DNA from: Timema cristinae
Taxonomy: Eukaryota > Arthropoda > Insecta > Phasmatodea > Timematidae
Direction: 5' to 3'
NCBI GenBank assembly: GCA_039000515.1
Contig: JBCFYV010011135.1
Span: forward strand, 4,490,771-4,554,770
Length of the DNA: 64,000 nt
Under the pieces are notes generated by a model. It was not told the origin of the DNA and ran no database searches. It saw nothing but the letters and a program-made list of their open reading frames with translations. Below, in pieces: positions 11,761 through 22,829 of the stretch; within the stretch, counting starts at the first letter, position 1; the number at the start of each line of letters is the position of its first letter. A program made the position numbers and the translations under genes.

Positions 11761-12900
11761 AGTCAAATATATTACCATAACTGATCGCTTATTATACAAT
11801 ATATTAAGTGGTGGAATCGGCTTTGGATCACGACTATAGTGCCATAATGTTCACGACAATATGTCTCGTACCACATAACAAACACCTCTACAATTAACGC
11901 TATATCGCAATTTTTAATACAAACTTAAGAATAATTAGAGATAAATAACATATTTTTCTAGCACCGCATTTTACTACGAGTTCGGGATACATGTTTGTGT
12001 ACAAACTACGCTAATTGTTTTTAGAGTTTAGCAAGGCTATATTAATAGGATATGTAACCACATTAGCGTGGAGAGAGAGAGTGGAAAAACAATTGAAGGA
12101 AAACCACCCTTAGTACACCTAACTATGATTCGAACCTCGATATAACCGTCATCGGAAGTCTAGTCTAACATTATAGTAGCGCGTTACACCACGTGGACAC
12201 CGGAGTGGGTAACATTATATTAAATCATAGGAATAAGGTGTCAATAGATGAAATTCGTTGAATACACCGAGGCTTAAAACTTTATTTAGTAGAACATTAG
12301 TTAGTAATTAGTATTATCTACAAATCGTTATTTACTTGTGAAATGCATTCTAAAATTAAAATTGCCAACATAATATCAAAACATAGGAGTAGTGATGGAC
12401 TCTATCGAATGAAAATTATCGAATAATTATATATTCTTAGACTATCAAATTATTAGTTAGTTTAAAAATCATTTGAATGAAAATTATTCAAATCCATTCG
12501 TGTTGTTGCTGATCAATAGCCAGCCTTACGAATTCGAATGTATTCTAAGCTAGCCTTATAGAAAATATTCATGGCTCTTAAGGTTATTGTTACAGATCAA
12601 GACTAAAATAAAAGATAAGTTTAACACAACCAAATAGGAGCAAGAGGAATAGAGGATGAGCTATGGAGTGACCTAGATGGATAGAGATTGGGTACCAGTA
12701 TCATAAGATGGCGTAGATAGCTAGACCGACAATGGAATGTTGTAGACATTTTCTCTAGTGAAATTTATATGCTTTTGGAAGGGCATGAACACACAATTTA
12801 CTATGGACTGAAACGTGACAATCACCATTATCATCAAAAATTTCTTAAGGATGACTACTCCAAATAAGCTTTATAAGTATCCAAATTACAAAAATTAAAA
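11330..12900. repeat. Dispersed repeat related to the Tigger-like element, copy A
   Basis: It matches, with many differences, 28,490-29,250 and 60,940-61,950. Shared segments include ggcggaaaagaaacaat, ctagcaatatcaaaat, gactatagtgccataatg, and the later stretch that reads LKRDNHHYHQKFLKDDYS at about 12,810-12,865. That stretch resembles the pogo/Tigger transposase segment just before its C-terminal region. An (ATT)n/(AAT)n palindromic tract lies at 11587-11629 and a SINE is nested at 11,950-12,204. Confidence 0.5.
11950..12204 (-). mobile_element. tRNA-headed SINE (minus), copy 1
   Basis: Read on the minus strand, the head has GTGTCCACGTGGTGTAACG (A-box-like) and GAGGTTCGAATC (B box). The tail at 11,950-12,010 (tagcaccgcattttactacg) matches the common tail of the other SINEs here. 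It is repeated at 38,750-38,991. Confidence 0.6.
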
Positions 12901-13650
12901 AAAAATGCCGGATCTTATTTAAATAACTGTTAAAAGAGTATAATTTTCAATAATTCTTAAAACGAAGATCAATATATATAATATGTAGTTTCTAGAAGAG
13001 TCCAATGATCTAACTTTAACTGGGCGAATGAGGATAGAAAGTATCTTATAAAGTTTCCCCCCCTTCCCCCTTACACAAATAAAGTTCCACCACTTGTGTG
13101 TAAAATAATGTTCGTATTTATTTGAGTTAACACTATATCATCTACTTAGGTTATATGAAATCAACCTTCCCCCCTCTAAAATTAAATTCTACCTATGCCC
13201 ATGACTTCAAGTCATGTTATATACAGTTGTCTCTTCTGAAAGATATTATCAATACCTATAAATAACAACAAAATAGTTAAAATTTTACTCCAAGCAAAAA
13301 AAAATTGTTGTATTTTTTAAAACAAGCTTCCTATGAAAATTAAGTTATGGTATAGGAATTGCTGTCATATGTAAATCCGTATGCAAATCGAGTTTTGAAG
13401 TAACTTTTGTGTTTAGAAAGTACATATTAAATACATAAGTCACATAAATAATCATATCACAAATTAAAAACTAGCATATATCAGTAAACACAAATGAAAA
13501 TTAAGGACTGAAAACTTTAATAGATAATTTTTTGTAAAAATTTACTTTCGACTAATTTATCTTGAAACTAAAATAAATGTTAAAATCCATTTTTGAGACT
13601 CTCAGCGGCCAAAGATCCAATCTTCCGCTTTAAATAATTGCCATTTTTTC
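12900..13650. other. Non-coding AT-rich stretch
   Basis: No gene seen. Short C runs near 13,055 and 13,170 and many stops. The same sequence recurs at 39,680-40,430. Confidence 0.4.
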
Positions 13651-13716
13651 AACGTATCACTGTTCCATGATTATTTTATTTATAAACCCTATTTTTTTAT
13701 TAATCGTATTACTTAC

Positions 13717-13895
13717 ACTGTCTCCCCTCTCCCCCTTTTCCAGTACATACACTTCATTTACCCATGAGGAGATGATTTCATTATCCCGGAAATAGAAATT
13801 CCAGATTTCATTTCCAGCCGTTCGCATTGTTGTATGGAAGATAGAAGAACTTGCAGGGGTAAGAAGCGCTTGATATTTACACATAGCAGAACTGA
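13717..13895 (-). CDS. Candidate internal exon, unknown product (copy 1)
   Basis: On the minus strand an acceptor-like TTGCTCGCAG (ending 13896) opens a 179-nt frame that ends at a good donor, CAGT then GTAAGT (13716). The frame reads VSSAMCKYQALL ... TMRTAGNEIWNFYFRDNEI ... EVYVLEKGERGDS. No family was recognised. The segment is unchanged in the second copy (40435-40692) while nearby non-coding DNA has indels, which is weak support for coding function. No partner exons were identified. Confidence 0.3.
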
Positions 13896-13979
13896 CTGCG
13901 AGCAACAGTGTCACAAATACAGAACTATTCGTGGTAGCAATATTTTAATCAGAATTAGTTTAAGTAGAAAAGTATCTGT

Positions 13980-14620
13980 AAATTAGATATTCGTAATAAG
14001 CGGGGAGTTTTATCGAAATAATGCGTTGTTTTATTGTATTTTTTGATTAATAAAAATGAGAGATTAGGAATGGGAAGGCCATGGGAATAAAGTTTAGAAG
14101 CGCCGGTCAGTCTTCAAGTAAGAGGAGAAAAATAGTACCAATTAAAAAAGGGAAAATGGTGGAAGAATAGAAGACGATAGAAGCATTTTATTACAAACTG
14201 ACCCGGCCACATGGTGGAAACAGTTGATTATTGTGAACGAAAATGTAATGATATTTATCCGAATCTTTTATAATTTTTTTTCTTGTCTGGTAACAACAAA
14301 TAAACACAGCTTACATTATAATATAATTTTTTCCTGCACAGTATATTAACTCAATCACTAAAAAACACTATGATGTAAACATAATTATGTACCTTAGGTT
14401 CTTGTTGAGCGTTTCCCTCGGGAACAGGTACTTCTCATCGTGTTATCAGAGGGGACATAAAATTGTATTCAGTATCACTAGGAGAAATACGTAATTAAGA
14501 ACAAATCATGGTTTCCATGGTTAAGAGTATCAGGCAAACAATATTTGTGTCAAAAAGGGGAAATAATGATAATGAAGTTTCGACATTTTTTACATAATAA
14601 TAAAGAGTACTAGAAAAACA
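13980..14620. other. Non-coding stretch
   Basis: AT-rich with no open frame of note and no recognisable repeat. Confidence 0.4.
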
Positions 14621-14621
14621 A

Positions 14622-14887
14622 GGGTGACCTAGTGGTCTAGGGGTAAGGTGTCAGACTTATGTGCTGGCGGCCGGGGTTCAATCCTCGGTCCCGGCACAGA
14701 TTTATCTGATTTCCAAACCCTTCCTTCACCTCTGACAAGACATCTTGTTAATGTGGGGAATGCCAGGCCTCCACCGTGGTTCGGATTCCACGTTAAACTG
14801 TAGGTCATTCATTTCATCTCACAATCACCCTACCATTACACATTAGCGTAAGTGCGTATAACCCGAATGGGTGGTAAGACGCGGTGC

Positions 14888-14924
<37 letters not shown>
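14622..14924 (+). mobile_element. Full-length tRNA-derived SINE, copy 1
   Basis: The head has an A box (TAGTGGTCTAGG, 14630-14641) and a B box (GGTTCAATCC, 14675-14684) in a tRNA-like span of about 72 nt starting GTGACCTAG. The body contains ggcctccaccgtggttcgg. The conserved tail (cacattagcgtaagtgcgta ... gacgcggtgc) runs into an (AAT)n tract. This is the best-preserved member in the window. The same insertion is at 41,399-41,701 in copy 2, so it predates the divergence of the copies. Confidence 0.85.
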
Positions 14925-14925
<1 letters not shown>

Positions 14926-15699
14926 GAAAAAACAGAAGACAGAATAATATCAACTCAGAATGAAGTAGTTCTGCCATCTGTTAGATAATCTTGAGACCTT
15001 TCTAATAAACTTTAGATTACAGTTAAAGGAGGTCTCTGTCATATTTAAATTATTATTTAAAAAATAAAGTGTTTCCTCGGGTTCTCGTGAGGTTTGTGAA
15101 ACGAAAGGGTTTTATTCGTGAATATGTGTGTGATGTGATTTTTCTCTTTTGGCCCTTCTCACCTCTCCCGTATCACTCATTTATATAATTAGAAGAAATA
15201 TATTAATTTTTATTTTTCTAGCATTAAGATAATTTTATACAATACAAAAAATATTATTTTGATGTCAAAATTGATAACATTCTACTATTATTACTATTGT
15301 TATTTTATATAATTATTGATGATATCTATAAAAAGTTACAGTTTCATATTGCATGACATGGCGTAAAAATATATGCATAGTGAGTGTGACAAGCTGGTGG
15401 TGGATGTAGTTTGTTTTGCAGCTACCATCTACAGTACATGTATTTTAGCGCAACAATGTTTTAAAATCCTCTCTCCAAGCAAATTTCCCTGAATATTATC
15501 ACAAATCAAACTTTTTAATCCGGTTTTATTGGATGAAGTAACTTGTTTGTTCAGTATCTTAATACTTGTTCGAGAGTACGCATTTAATTACGCCAGTCGC
15601 GTAGATATAAGAGAGGCAGAATTTAAAAAGAATGAGTCTGCATTTACGTGAGGGTATAGTGGGAATGAATATGTTAATAGAGTACCCACAGTACAGTCA

Positions 15700-15895
15700 A
15701 CACCAGTAGTCTTGGGGTAAGGTTCTCGACTCAGGACCCGATGTTCATGGGTTCAAACCCAGATTGGGTTGAAGGGCTTTACTTGAGTGATAAAAATCTG
15801 TAGAACATCTTTCTTTAGAGGAGAAGTAAAGACATTGGTTCATAGTAGATTGTGGCAAGTAAACGAACCCGCTAATAAATTATTTTTATTACAAA
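15700..15895 (+). mobile_element. tRNA-headed SINE with a different head, copy 1
   Basis: The head carries TAGTCTTGGGGTA (15707-15719, A-box-like) and GGGTTCAAACCC (15749-15760, B box). The body (tttagaggagaagtaaagac) differs from the main SINE family. It ends near aacccgctaataaatta. The same element is at 42,470-42,655. Confidence 0.6.
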
Positions 15896-15899
15896 CACA

Positions 15900-17340
15900 G
15901 GCTTTAAGACTGTACAACCCAAGCTATGATTAACTCATTCTGCATAATTCAGCAACAAAATGCTCAATAAAATCATTAGTACAAGAACTATGGAAGTCCA
16001 GGATGACAGCTTATTGCGTGTCATTAAGTTGATTGATATGGAAACGCTTTTGAAACTAAGCTCTTGAATGTTGGCCTCACGTACCTGGACAATCGTCAAT
16101 TAATCAACACATACCAACGATCTTACCACCCCCAACCTATCTTATAACAGAGTTATCCTCATTGGTTGTCTCTATCCCACCTCTTGTTTGCTGCTTTTAC
16201 TTTCTATGATTAGTTGTGGAACTGACTACAAACCCACGTGTCTAAGAAAAACGTACTTTATTTTAATTGTAGCACTTAAGTGTTTAAAGTACTTATAATT
16301 ATAAGTATCCTTCTTACCTAAACGATGTTAGGGATATTTTACGAATAAATACCTTGGTTTTCATTTAGATCACTCATAAATAATTATCATTTTTGATTTC
16401 TAAGTTTTTATGCAAAAAAGATAATTAAAACATAAAATAATAATAATATTAAAGAATAAAACTGGGGTAATAGTACTAATACACAAACAAAAACCATGGT
16501 AGTCATTAAAATCAATGTGTTCTAATATACACTTCTATGTTTGTATCAAATTTACATAATTACTAAAGAAACATAAAACATAGAGATGAGATGAGATGTT
16601 AAAAAAAAGGACAGAGAGAAACGGATTCTATTATTATAAGTGAAATCCATTCCCTGCATAGTGTGGATATTTCCAAACATATTGAAAAAAAAAGGTTAAA
16701 TGAATTATCATAGAAATTCTAATTTTTGAAAAGGGTTTCAATAAATTTTCCGTTCAGATCTACTTTAACGATTTCACATATGGTAGAATTACCTGATAGC
16801 TGTTTAATCACAATGTGCTCTTGTCAAAGAATGCTTGGATCAAAACATCGTTTTCATTTTGTTTCCTTCGATATCTTAAACAATGTTTTCTTACCAGAAC
16901 ATAATTGTTTACAACTTTTTAAAATATTATGTGGTATAAAATCAGTTTTAACATCTGAATAGTTTAAGGTGTTATATCAACATAGATTGCACTTTATTTA
17001 CAATATGATCAGGGTTTTGAATCCAGTTCAGATGTAACAGGGGTCACTTTTTCTTAAAAAATAAATATTCTCTAACCCTATATTCAAATTAGGCTTCACT
17101 TGTGTAACATTACGTTGTAATATGTTACAATTGGACCCCACCCCGTACTGACATGGACGCACGAATCGTAGTAAATCATACTACCCGCTCCGATATGTAC
17201 ATCTCAATTAGAATCCCTACAATAGTAATCTTCTCTGTTGTAGTTCATGTAGGTTGATAAGACATAATTAACAATGCTGGACAATATATTTCACTACCAT
17301 ATCCAATTCAATGTTAATAGTTTGTACGTGTACTCACCAA
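15900..17340. other. Non-coding AT-rich stretch
   Basis: Only short, stop-rich frames. A 78-codon frame at 16726-16962 is broken differently in copy 2 and is not supported as a gene. Confidence 0.4.
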
Positions 17341-17735
17341 ATATTTCTGCCTGTACTAGTTAGCTGCATGGCTGGCCTACGCCGGACGAACTAACGCGAC
17401 GAGTGGGGCAAGTGTGTTTCAATGTATCTACAAGACGTCCCGACGCCTTACTTGCAAATGGTGTAGACAAGAGCTCTACAACTTTGACGACGACTAGAAT
17501 AACTACGATTCTGATCTCTGGTGGTGAGAAGTAGAACCACCTATACAACATCGGAAGATTGAAGAAACCGGCGAATTTTCTGATTGCGCCTTGTAAATAT
17601 TTGTGTACGTGACTAAATCAAGACATCATTGACGTCACCTAGCGTGTTAATGCGTATCCCACCTCCCCTTTCTGTGCAAAGAAACCACTATATAACGGCT
17701 GCGTATGTGTGGCCAAAATTGACTATCTTACCGTC
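17340..17735 (+). promoter_or_regulatory. CpG-richer segment with CRE and TATA box: candidate promoter (copy 1)
   Basis: It is unusually GC- and CpG-rich for the window (gccggacgaactaacgcgac near 17,380). A perfect CRE/ATF octamer TGACGTCA lies at 17630-17637 and a TATA box (CTATATAAC, 17688-17696) about 50 bp downstream. A plus-strand transcript would start near 17,720. Only a 14-residue frame (17740-17784) follows, so the RNA may be non-coding or its coding exons unrecognised. The equivalent site in copy 2 is split by the retrotransposon. Confidence 0.4.
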
Positions 17736-18109
17736 GACGATGGACGAAGGACCATTGTGCCCGATCTGGACCATGGCAGGATGAACTTGTAAATCTGTAT
17801 CAAAACGTAACCATGGCAGTGCGTGTCGTGGACTCTTAACTTATTTTCGACTCTATTATATATTGAATATAAAACTTTAAACTTCTCTCTTTTAAATGGA
17901 TATTATGTTTGTTCTAGTTAAAAGTTAATATGTTTGAATTTGCTGATAGTTGTTTTGAATATAAAACTTTAATCTTTGAATTTACGTTTCTTATTTGAAT
18001 AATCGTAAAGTAAAAAATTAATATTTTTTGTTTTGATTTAACGATGACATTCATTAATTATTTCTCATATAAATATCTTTTTCTAATATATGTCCCATTA
18101 GGTCATTTG

Positions 18110-18780
18110 AAATATTAATTTTTGTTTAGGTTCGTATTCTGAGTCAGGTTCAGATAGTCCCACGGGAGTTTGACTAATGTCTGTAGCCAAACTCTCGTGT
18201 TGTGTAAATTTGTGCATATTATTTTTTGAGTTAAAGTAACGTAACTTATATCTTCGTTTTCTGTGTATAACGAAATTTTTGTAACCGTTTCAAGGTGTCC
18301 ATTAGGCCCTTCTATTCTATTATATATATTTTGTTGTCTCATATAGACGGAACCATCTAAATAATGATTCGATTTCAAGTTTCTTTTTAGTAAATATACC
18401 TGCGACGAATTGTTGTGTCGCCGAGTAATTTCTAACATAACTCATTATGATATAATGAGACCATGTATTGTTATCTGCGCTCTTGTCATTTAATTGAATA
18501 AACTTCTCATATTGTTACTCTTTAATATTTCTGATAATTTCCTTGAAACTTGTACCTTAGTTTCACTCTCTACCTTTTATTATTTTCATAGCCGGGTAGT
18601 ATTAGGACTCAGAGAGGGTGCAAAACTTGTTCGAAATTCAATCTTACTCAACCCGAACTCACATTTGTAAATAGTAAAGCGGTAGTAAGACGTGGTGATA
18701 AAATAAAGACAATCGTATTTTCCGAAAGTGTTGTTATACAATGGTCCTCGAATATTAAGAACATTATATTTTATCATCCA
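18110..18780 (-). pseudogene. Frameshifted coding-like stretch, unknown family (copy 1)
   Basis: Minus-strand protein-like pieces follow one another in different frames: VQVSRKLSEILKSNN, then YEKFIQLNDKSADNNTWSHY, then an open piece starting MLEITRRHNNSSQVYLLK with IEGPNGHLETVTKISLYTE, and finally SEPDSEYEPKQKLIFQMT before a TAA. The composition looks coding. Some frame breaks are shared by both copies while others are copy-specific. No family was recognised; a decayed gene, a mobile-element gene or an old captured sequence are all possible. It lies downstream of the C2CH-repeat gene on the same strand. Confidence 0.35.
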
Positions 18781-18799
18781 TAGTTCCAGCCTTAAGTGT

Positions 18800-19550
18800 A
18801 GTACTATATCTTATTTTATTATAAAGATAAATACAATACATTTGGCCTAGTGGTCCTATGGTGCAAGCAATATTTCTGATGAGTGATTGAAGGTTATATT
18901 AAAGTTGTGTGTAGAAAGGGTTGTTTTTATTCATTTGTTTGATCCACCCCTTCTAAAAATTGTGATTAAATTTCCACTTGATTAAAACCTCTTCGTTATT
19001 CTTCCTTTATTAAAAATAAGTTTAAAGTACAAATACCTATCAGGAAAAGTACCGAAAGAACTAGCTTTACCATTTGAATCATCCACAATTTTTTTTTTAT
19101 TGAGTGTCAAATTTTATAAATATTGAGTTAATTTTTTTTAATTCTTCATGAAATTGGCAACATACTCCCTTGTTAACTTTGTTGAGAATAATTTTTTTCT
19201 ATTGTATTTCCTTCCTCCCTCCAGTTCAAAGAAATGAGCTTAATTCATTGGCAAATACTGTGTAATTTTGAATTTTACAAATAACTTTCGCCTATATATG
19301 CAATACAATGTTTTTCTACCTAAGCCCTCTTTGTACAACTTTCATTTTTACATTACCTCCCGCCCCCCCCCCCCCCCAACCCGCCGTGTGCTTTAGAATA
19401 TCTTACTACCTGAACCATTTTAATACAATTTAAGTTTTTTGACATACTTACAACCTACATGTCCAAAAAAATATCTCCATTTACAGCAAGTTTAATAGAA
19501 TTTTCATTAATTCAATGTTTACTTTCTCCATGTTCAAAACAATTACCTCC
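18800..19550. other. Region between genes, with a decayed SINE head and decayed C2CH repeat units
   Basis: A tRNA A-box-like ggcctagtggtcc sits at 18,843-18,855 without a clear B box. From about 19,380 to 19,552 the minus strand still shows worn C2CH-type pieces (GGNCFEHGESKH) past the stop of the repeat gene. A C15 run lies at 19363-19377. Confidence 0.35.
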
Positions 19551-19552
19551 AT

Positions 19553-20866
19553 TCAAAAGTAGATAAGTAAAATTTTAGGAGTTTTACATTTCTTCCTCCA
19601 CCATGTGCTCTACAATGACCTGCTACACGAGCATTCTTAATACAATTTTCAGTTTTTTACACTTCCTTCCTCCTCCATCACCAATACAATATCCTCCTAC
19701 ACGAGAGTTCTTAGTACAAATTTCAGTTCTACATATCATTCTTCCTCCATGTACCATACATTTTCTTCCTACCTGAGCATCTTAGTACAATCTTCAGTTT
19801 TACATTTTCCTTGATCCTCCAGTGCAATACAATTACCTCCTACCTTAGCATTCTTAGTACAATTTTCAGTTTACATTTCTTTCTCCTCTATGTACAATAC
19901 AAAGACCTCCTACCTTAGCACTCTTAGTACAATTTTCAGTTTTACATTCCTTCTACCATCCATGCGCTTTACAATGTCCTGCTACCTGAGCATCTTGGTA
20001 CAATTTCAGTTTTAACAATTCCTTACTCCACAATGTGCTCTACAATGTCCTCCTAACTGAGCATTCTTGGAACAATTTTCCTTTATACTTTTCCTTCCTC
20101 CTCCTACCCGAGTGCTCTTATTACAATTACTAGTTTTACATTTACTTCCTTCACCATGTGCTATACAGTATTCTCCTACCTGAGAATTCTTGGAACAATT
20201 TTCAGTTTTACATTTCCTTTTTCTACTAATGTATTTACAATGTCCTCCTACCTGAGCATTCTTGGTACAATTTTTCCGTTTTACATTTCCTTCCTCCTCC
20301 ATGTGCAATACAGTGTCCTCCTACCTGAGCATTCATATTACAGTTTTCAGTTTTACATTTCCTTCTTCCACCATGTGCATTCCTTCCTTCTCCTAGTGCC
20401 GTACAATGTACTCCTTTCTAGTATACTTGTCAAATTTAGATTTGGTGTCGGGTGCTTCAGTTGATATACAGAATCCCACAAGTTTAGTATTCTTACTTGA
20501 TATATTGATTTCTACATTATCTATAACTTTCTCACTTAATAAGTGATTATCTGAGAAAGCTTTTATATTATATACATTATCACTAAACGCACCGTTATGT
20601 TTTTTAACATATTTGTTTGATTGAAATTTAAAAAAGACGTTCTATATTCTGTTGTAATATTTTTGTGGAATTTAGAACTTAAATCTTTTTAATTGAAAGG
20701 TTCCTGCACACTGCTTTCTTGTGTAGAGCATTTAAAGATAAATCTTTATTTCATTAATACTTCAATATTCGAATTAAAATCACAGTTTGATTGTGCAATT
20801 ATGTTTGACTGTAATATTTCACTATACAAAATAAATTGATCTTGTTCCAGAATTTTCTGCAAACAC
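19553..20866 (-). CDS. Exon 3 of a C2CH-repeat (WRKY19-like zinc finger) gene, copy 1, frameshifted
   Basis: The acceptor TTGTGTTTGCAG ends at 20867. The first part is an acidic/Asn-rich region (KILEQDQFILYSEILQ ...), followed by about eleven tandem units of 24 residues (72 nt), consensus CKTENCTKNAQVGGHC then xAHGGGRK. The spacing C-x4-C-x9-C-x2-H is that of the small zinc-binding repeats annotated as WRKY19-like, known from plants, oomycetes and scattered animals. Their role is unclear; nucleic-acid or protein binding is inferred. The frame breaks at several single-base indels, most of which are absent from copy 2 (52,037-53,344). The stop is TGA at 19553-19555. Exons 2 (22655-22536) and 1 (28307-28194) join in phase 0. 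Confidence 0.65.
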
Positions 20867-20939
20867 AATTGCAGCAATTAATAAATATAATATGCAAATA
20901 TTAATTTTTTTTAATATAAAACCACATACTAATATCCAA

Positions 20940-21165
20940 ATGGGCTAATACGCTTATATACTAATTACGCTAATAGAAGGAATTGGGAAGGTTGAATTTA
21001 GAGGAAGTGAACACTTATTTGTATCGAGGAAGAATGCAAAACATTTAGGAAAAACCACCCCCAGTTTCACCCGTACGAAATTATAACCTCGATTTTACGG
21101 TCCTCGTAATTTTAGCTGAGTACGAAGCTAGCACGTTAACTAAATACGCACACGAGGTAGCTCCC
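20940..21165 (-). mobile_element. SINE-like repeat (minus), copy 1
   Basis: A degenerate tail (cgcttatatactaattacgctaat) at the left and a tRNA-like head at the right, with AGCTACCTCGTGTGCG and a worn B box (GAGGTTATAATTTCG) on the minus strand. Sits in intron 2 of the C2CH-repeat gene. Repeated at 53,425-53,650. Confidence 0.45.
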
Positions 21166-21169
21166 TAAA

Positions 21170-22300
21170 TATTTTATACTAATTGACAGATAAGATATGG
21201 CCACCAGCTAGAACTGATTAACCTTTGGTCAATGGGCCAGATTGATACCACAGCATATGTCAAAACGGTCAATTAAGTACGTCATTAATTACAATTTGTG
21301 GGTGTGACCTTTTATCTGTAATTATAGGTACAATGAAAATTTTACTTACTATAAAAATGAATGTTTCATTAACTGATAAAATGATTTTCTTAAAATAAAA
21401 ATATTTAATAAGGATTTTTATATAAACTATTTGTGATTTAACTAATTTAATAAAACAGAACGAAAACATGGATAGATGTAATACCAGAAGTAGTTATACT
21501 ATAAAATTATATGACGGGCTAAGTTTACCTGATGACAGTTCAAAATGTTATTAGAAGTAATCCCTAGAATATCACTACGCCAACAGCTTACATCTATCAC
21601 TTTGGATTATTGTTTTGAAAACAAATGGTAATATATTAATGTGATAGTTAACCACAGTAACTTAGGCCGATTTTATTTATATATTTATTTTGAGGACGAC
21701 ACAAAGTTTATTTATAGTTTAATTCCCCTCAAAAAATATTAACACAACTTTCACAAAAAACTTCTAACGAGCATAGCTTCAAAATGGCGGCTGACGAATC
21801 TAAACCATATGATTGAACATTATGGTAAACAAGTTTTTACAATGATGCAGACATGCAGTTGATGAAAAATATTTTATTCGTTAAATATTTCTAAATACGA
21901 TAAAATAATCATAAAATCATTTATTGATGTAAAAAAATGCAACAATTTTCTCTTTTCCAAGTAAATAAAATGCCTGTATTAAAAGATATAGATGTGTACA
22001 CTATATTAAACAAAATCAGTAAACTTCCAAAACGAAAAAAAAGTACTTTTAAATATGTTTTAAAATATTGTTTTGAGTTGGATAAAAAGAAATTATTAAA
22101 AAAAATGAAATAAATATGAGAAAACTAAAGTGTACTTTATTTTAAATGTAATATAGAACAGATAATAAAGATATTTACATTTATAACAAAACTGTGATCT
22201 TTTACAAGTGTTGGCAACCCAAAACTTAAACATATGATTTTCGAACTGTCATACAGGTAAAAACCTATCGTGAATGGAATATTCTATATGTTTTAACTTA
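21170..22300. other. Intron 2 of the C2CH-repeat gene, no other feature seen
   Basis: AT-rich with short frames only. A 66-codon minus-strand frame at 21269-21469 is disrupted in copy 2. Confidence 0.4.
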
Positions 22301-22302
22301 AA

Positions 22303-22505
22303 AAAAGTTCGGAGTAGACTAGACTACCGATGACGGGGAGATCGAGGTTCAAATCTTGGTCAAGTGTACTGAAGGTGATTTTCAAAATATAGTTTCTCCA
22401 CACCAATGCAGGTACTCTTTCTTTAAATATAACCTTCCTAATACAAAGACATTAGCGTAATTAGTACATAAGTGTATAACCAAACGAGTATTAAGATGGA
22501 GTACT
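22303..22505 (+). mobile_element. SINE-like repeat (plus), copy 1
   Basis: The head contains a B-box-like GAGGTTCAAATC (22342-22353). The tail cattagcgta ... gtgtataaccaaacgag resembles the common SINE tail. It ends just before exon 2 of the C2CH-repeat gene. Repeated at 54,790-54,990. Confidence 0.5.
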
Positions 22506-22535
22506 AGAAAAAAGTTAAAATTATAAGCTGAATAC

Positions 22536-22655
22536 CTCAGATTTGTCCAATTTGAAGTGGTCTATTTTTGAGTCCACAATTCCGAAAGAGGAATCATATA
22601 ACATAATTTCATTCTTCACAATTTCATCAATAGAATTTGAGGTGTTGAACTCATC
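22536..22655 (-). CDS. Exon 2 of the C2CH-repeat gene (copy 1)
   Basis: A 120-nt, 40-codon exon with acceptor TATAG and donor GAG then GTATTC, both phase 0. It encodes DEFNTSNSIDEIVKNEIMLY followed by a segment ending KLDKSE. Sequence and length are the same in copy 2 (55139-55020), including both splice sites, while the flanking intron has indels. That is good support for a real exon. Confidence 0.6.
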
Positions 22656-22706
22656 CTATAGATAAAGAACAAATAAATATTTCTCATTAAAGACAAACAA
22701 AATGGG

Positions 22707-22827
<121 letters not shown>

Positions 22828-22829
22828 TA

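Noticed and set aside
14622..14700. tRNA-like sequence with A and B boxes considered as a tRNA gene
   Set aside because: The head is followed by the SINE body and tail, and many related copies exist, so it is a SINE head, not a functional tRNA.
17360..17551. 63-codon minus-strand frame in the CpG-richer segment
   Set aside because: No family, no splice context, and copy 2 has base differences and an indel in it; better read as promoter DNA.
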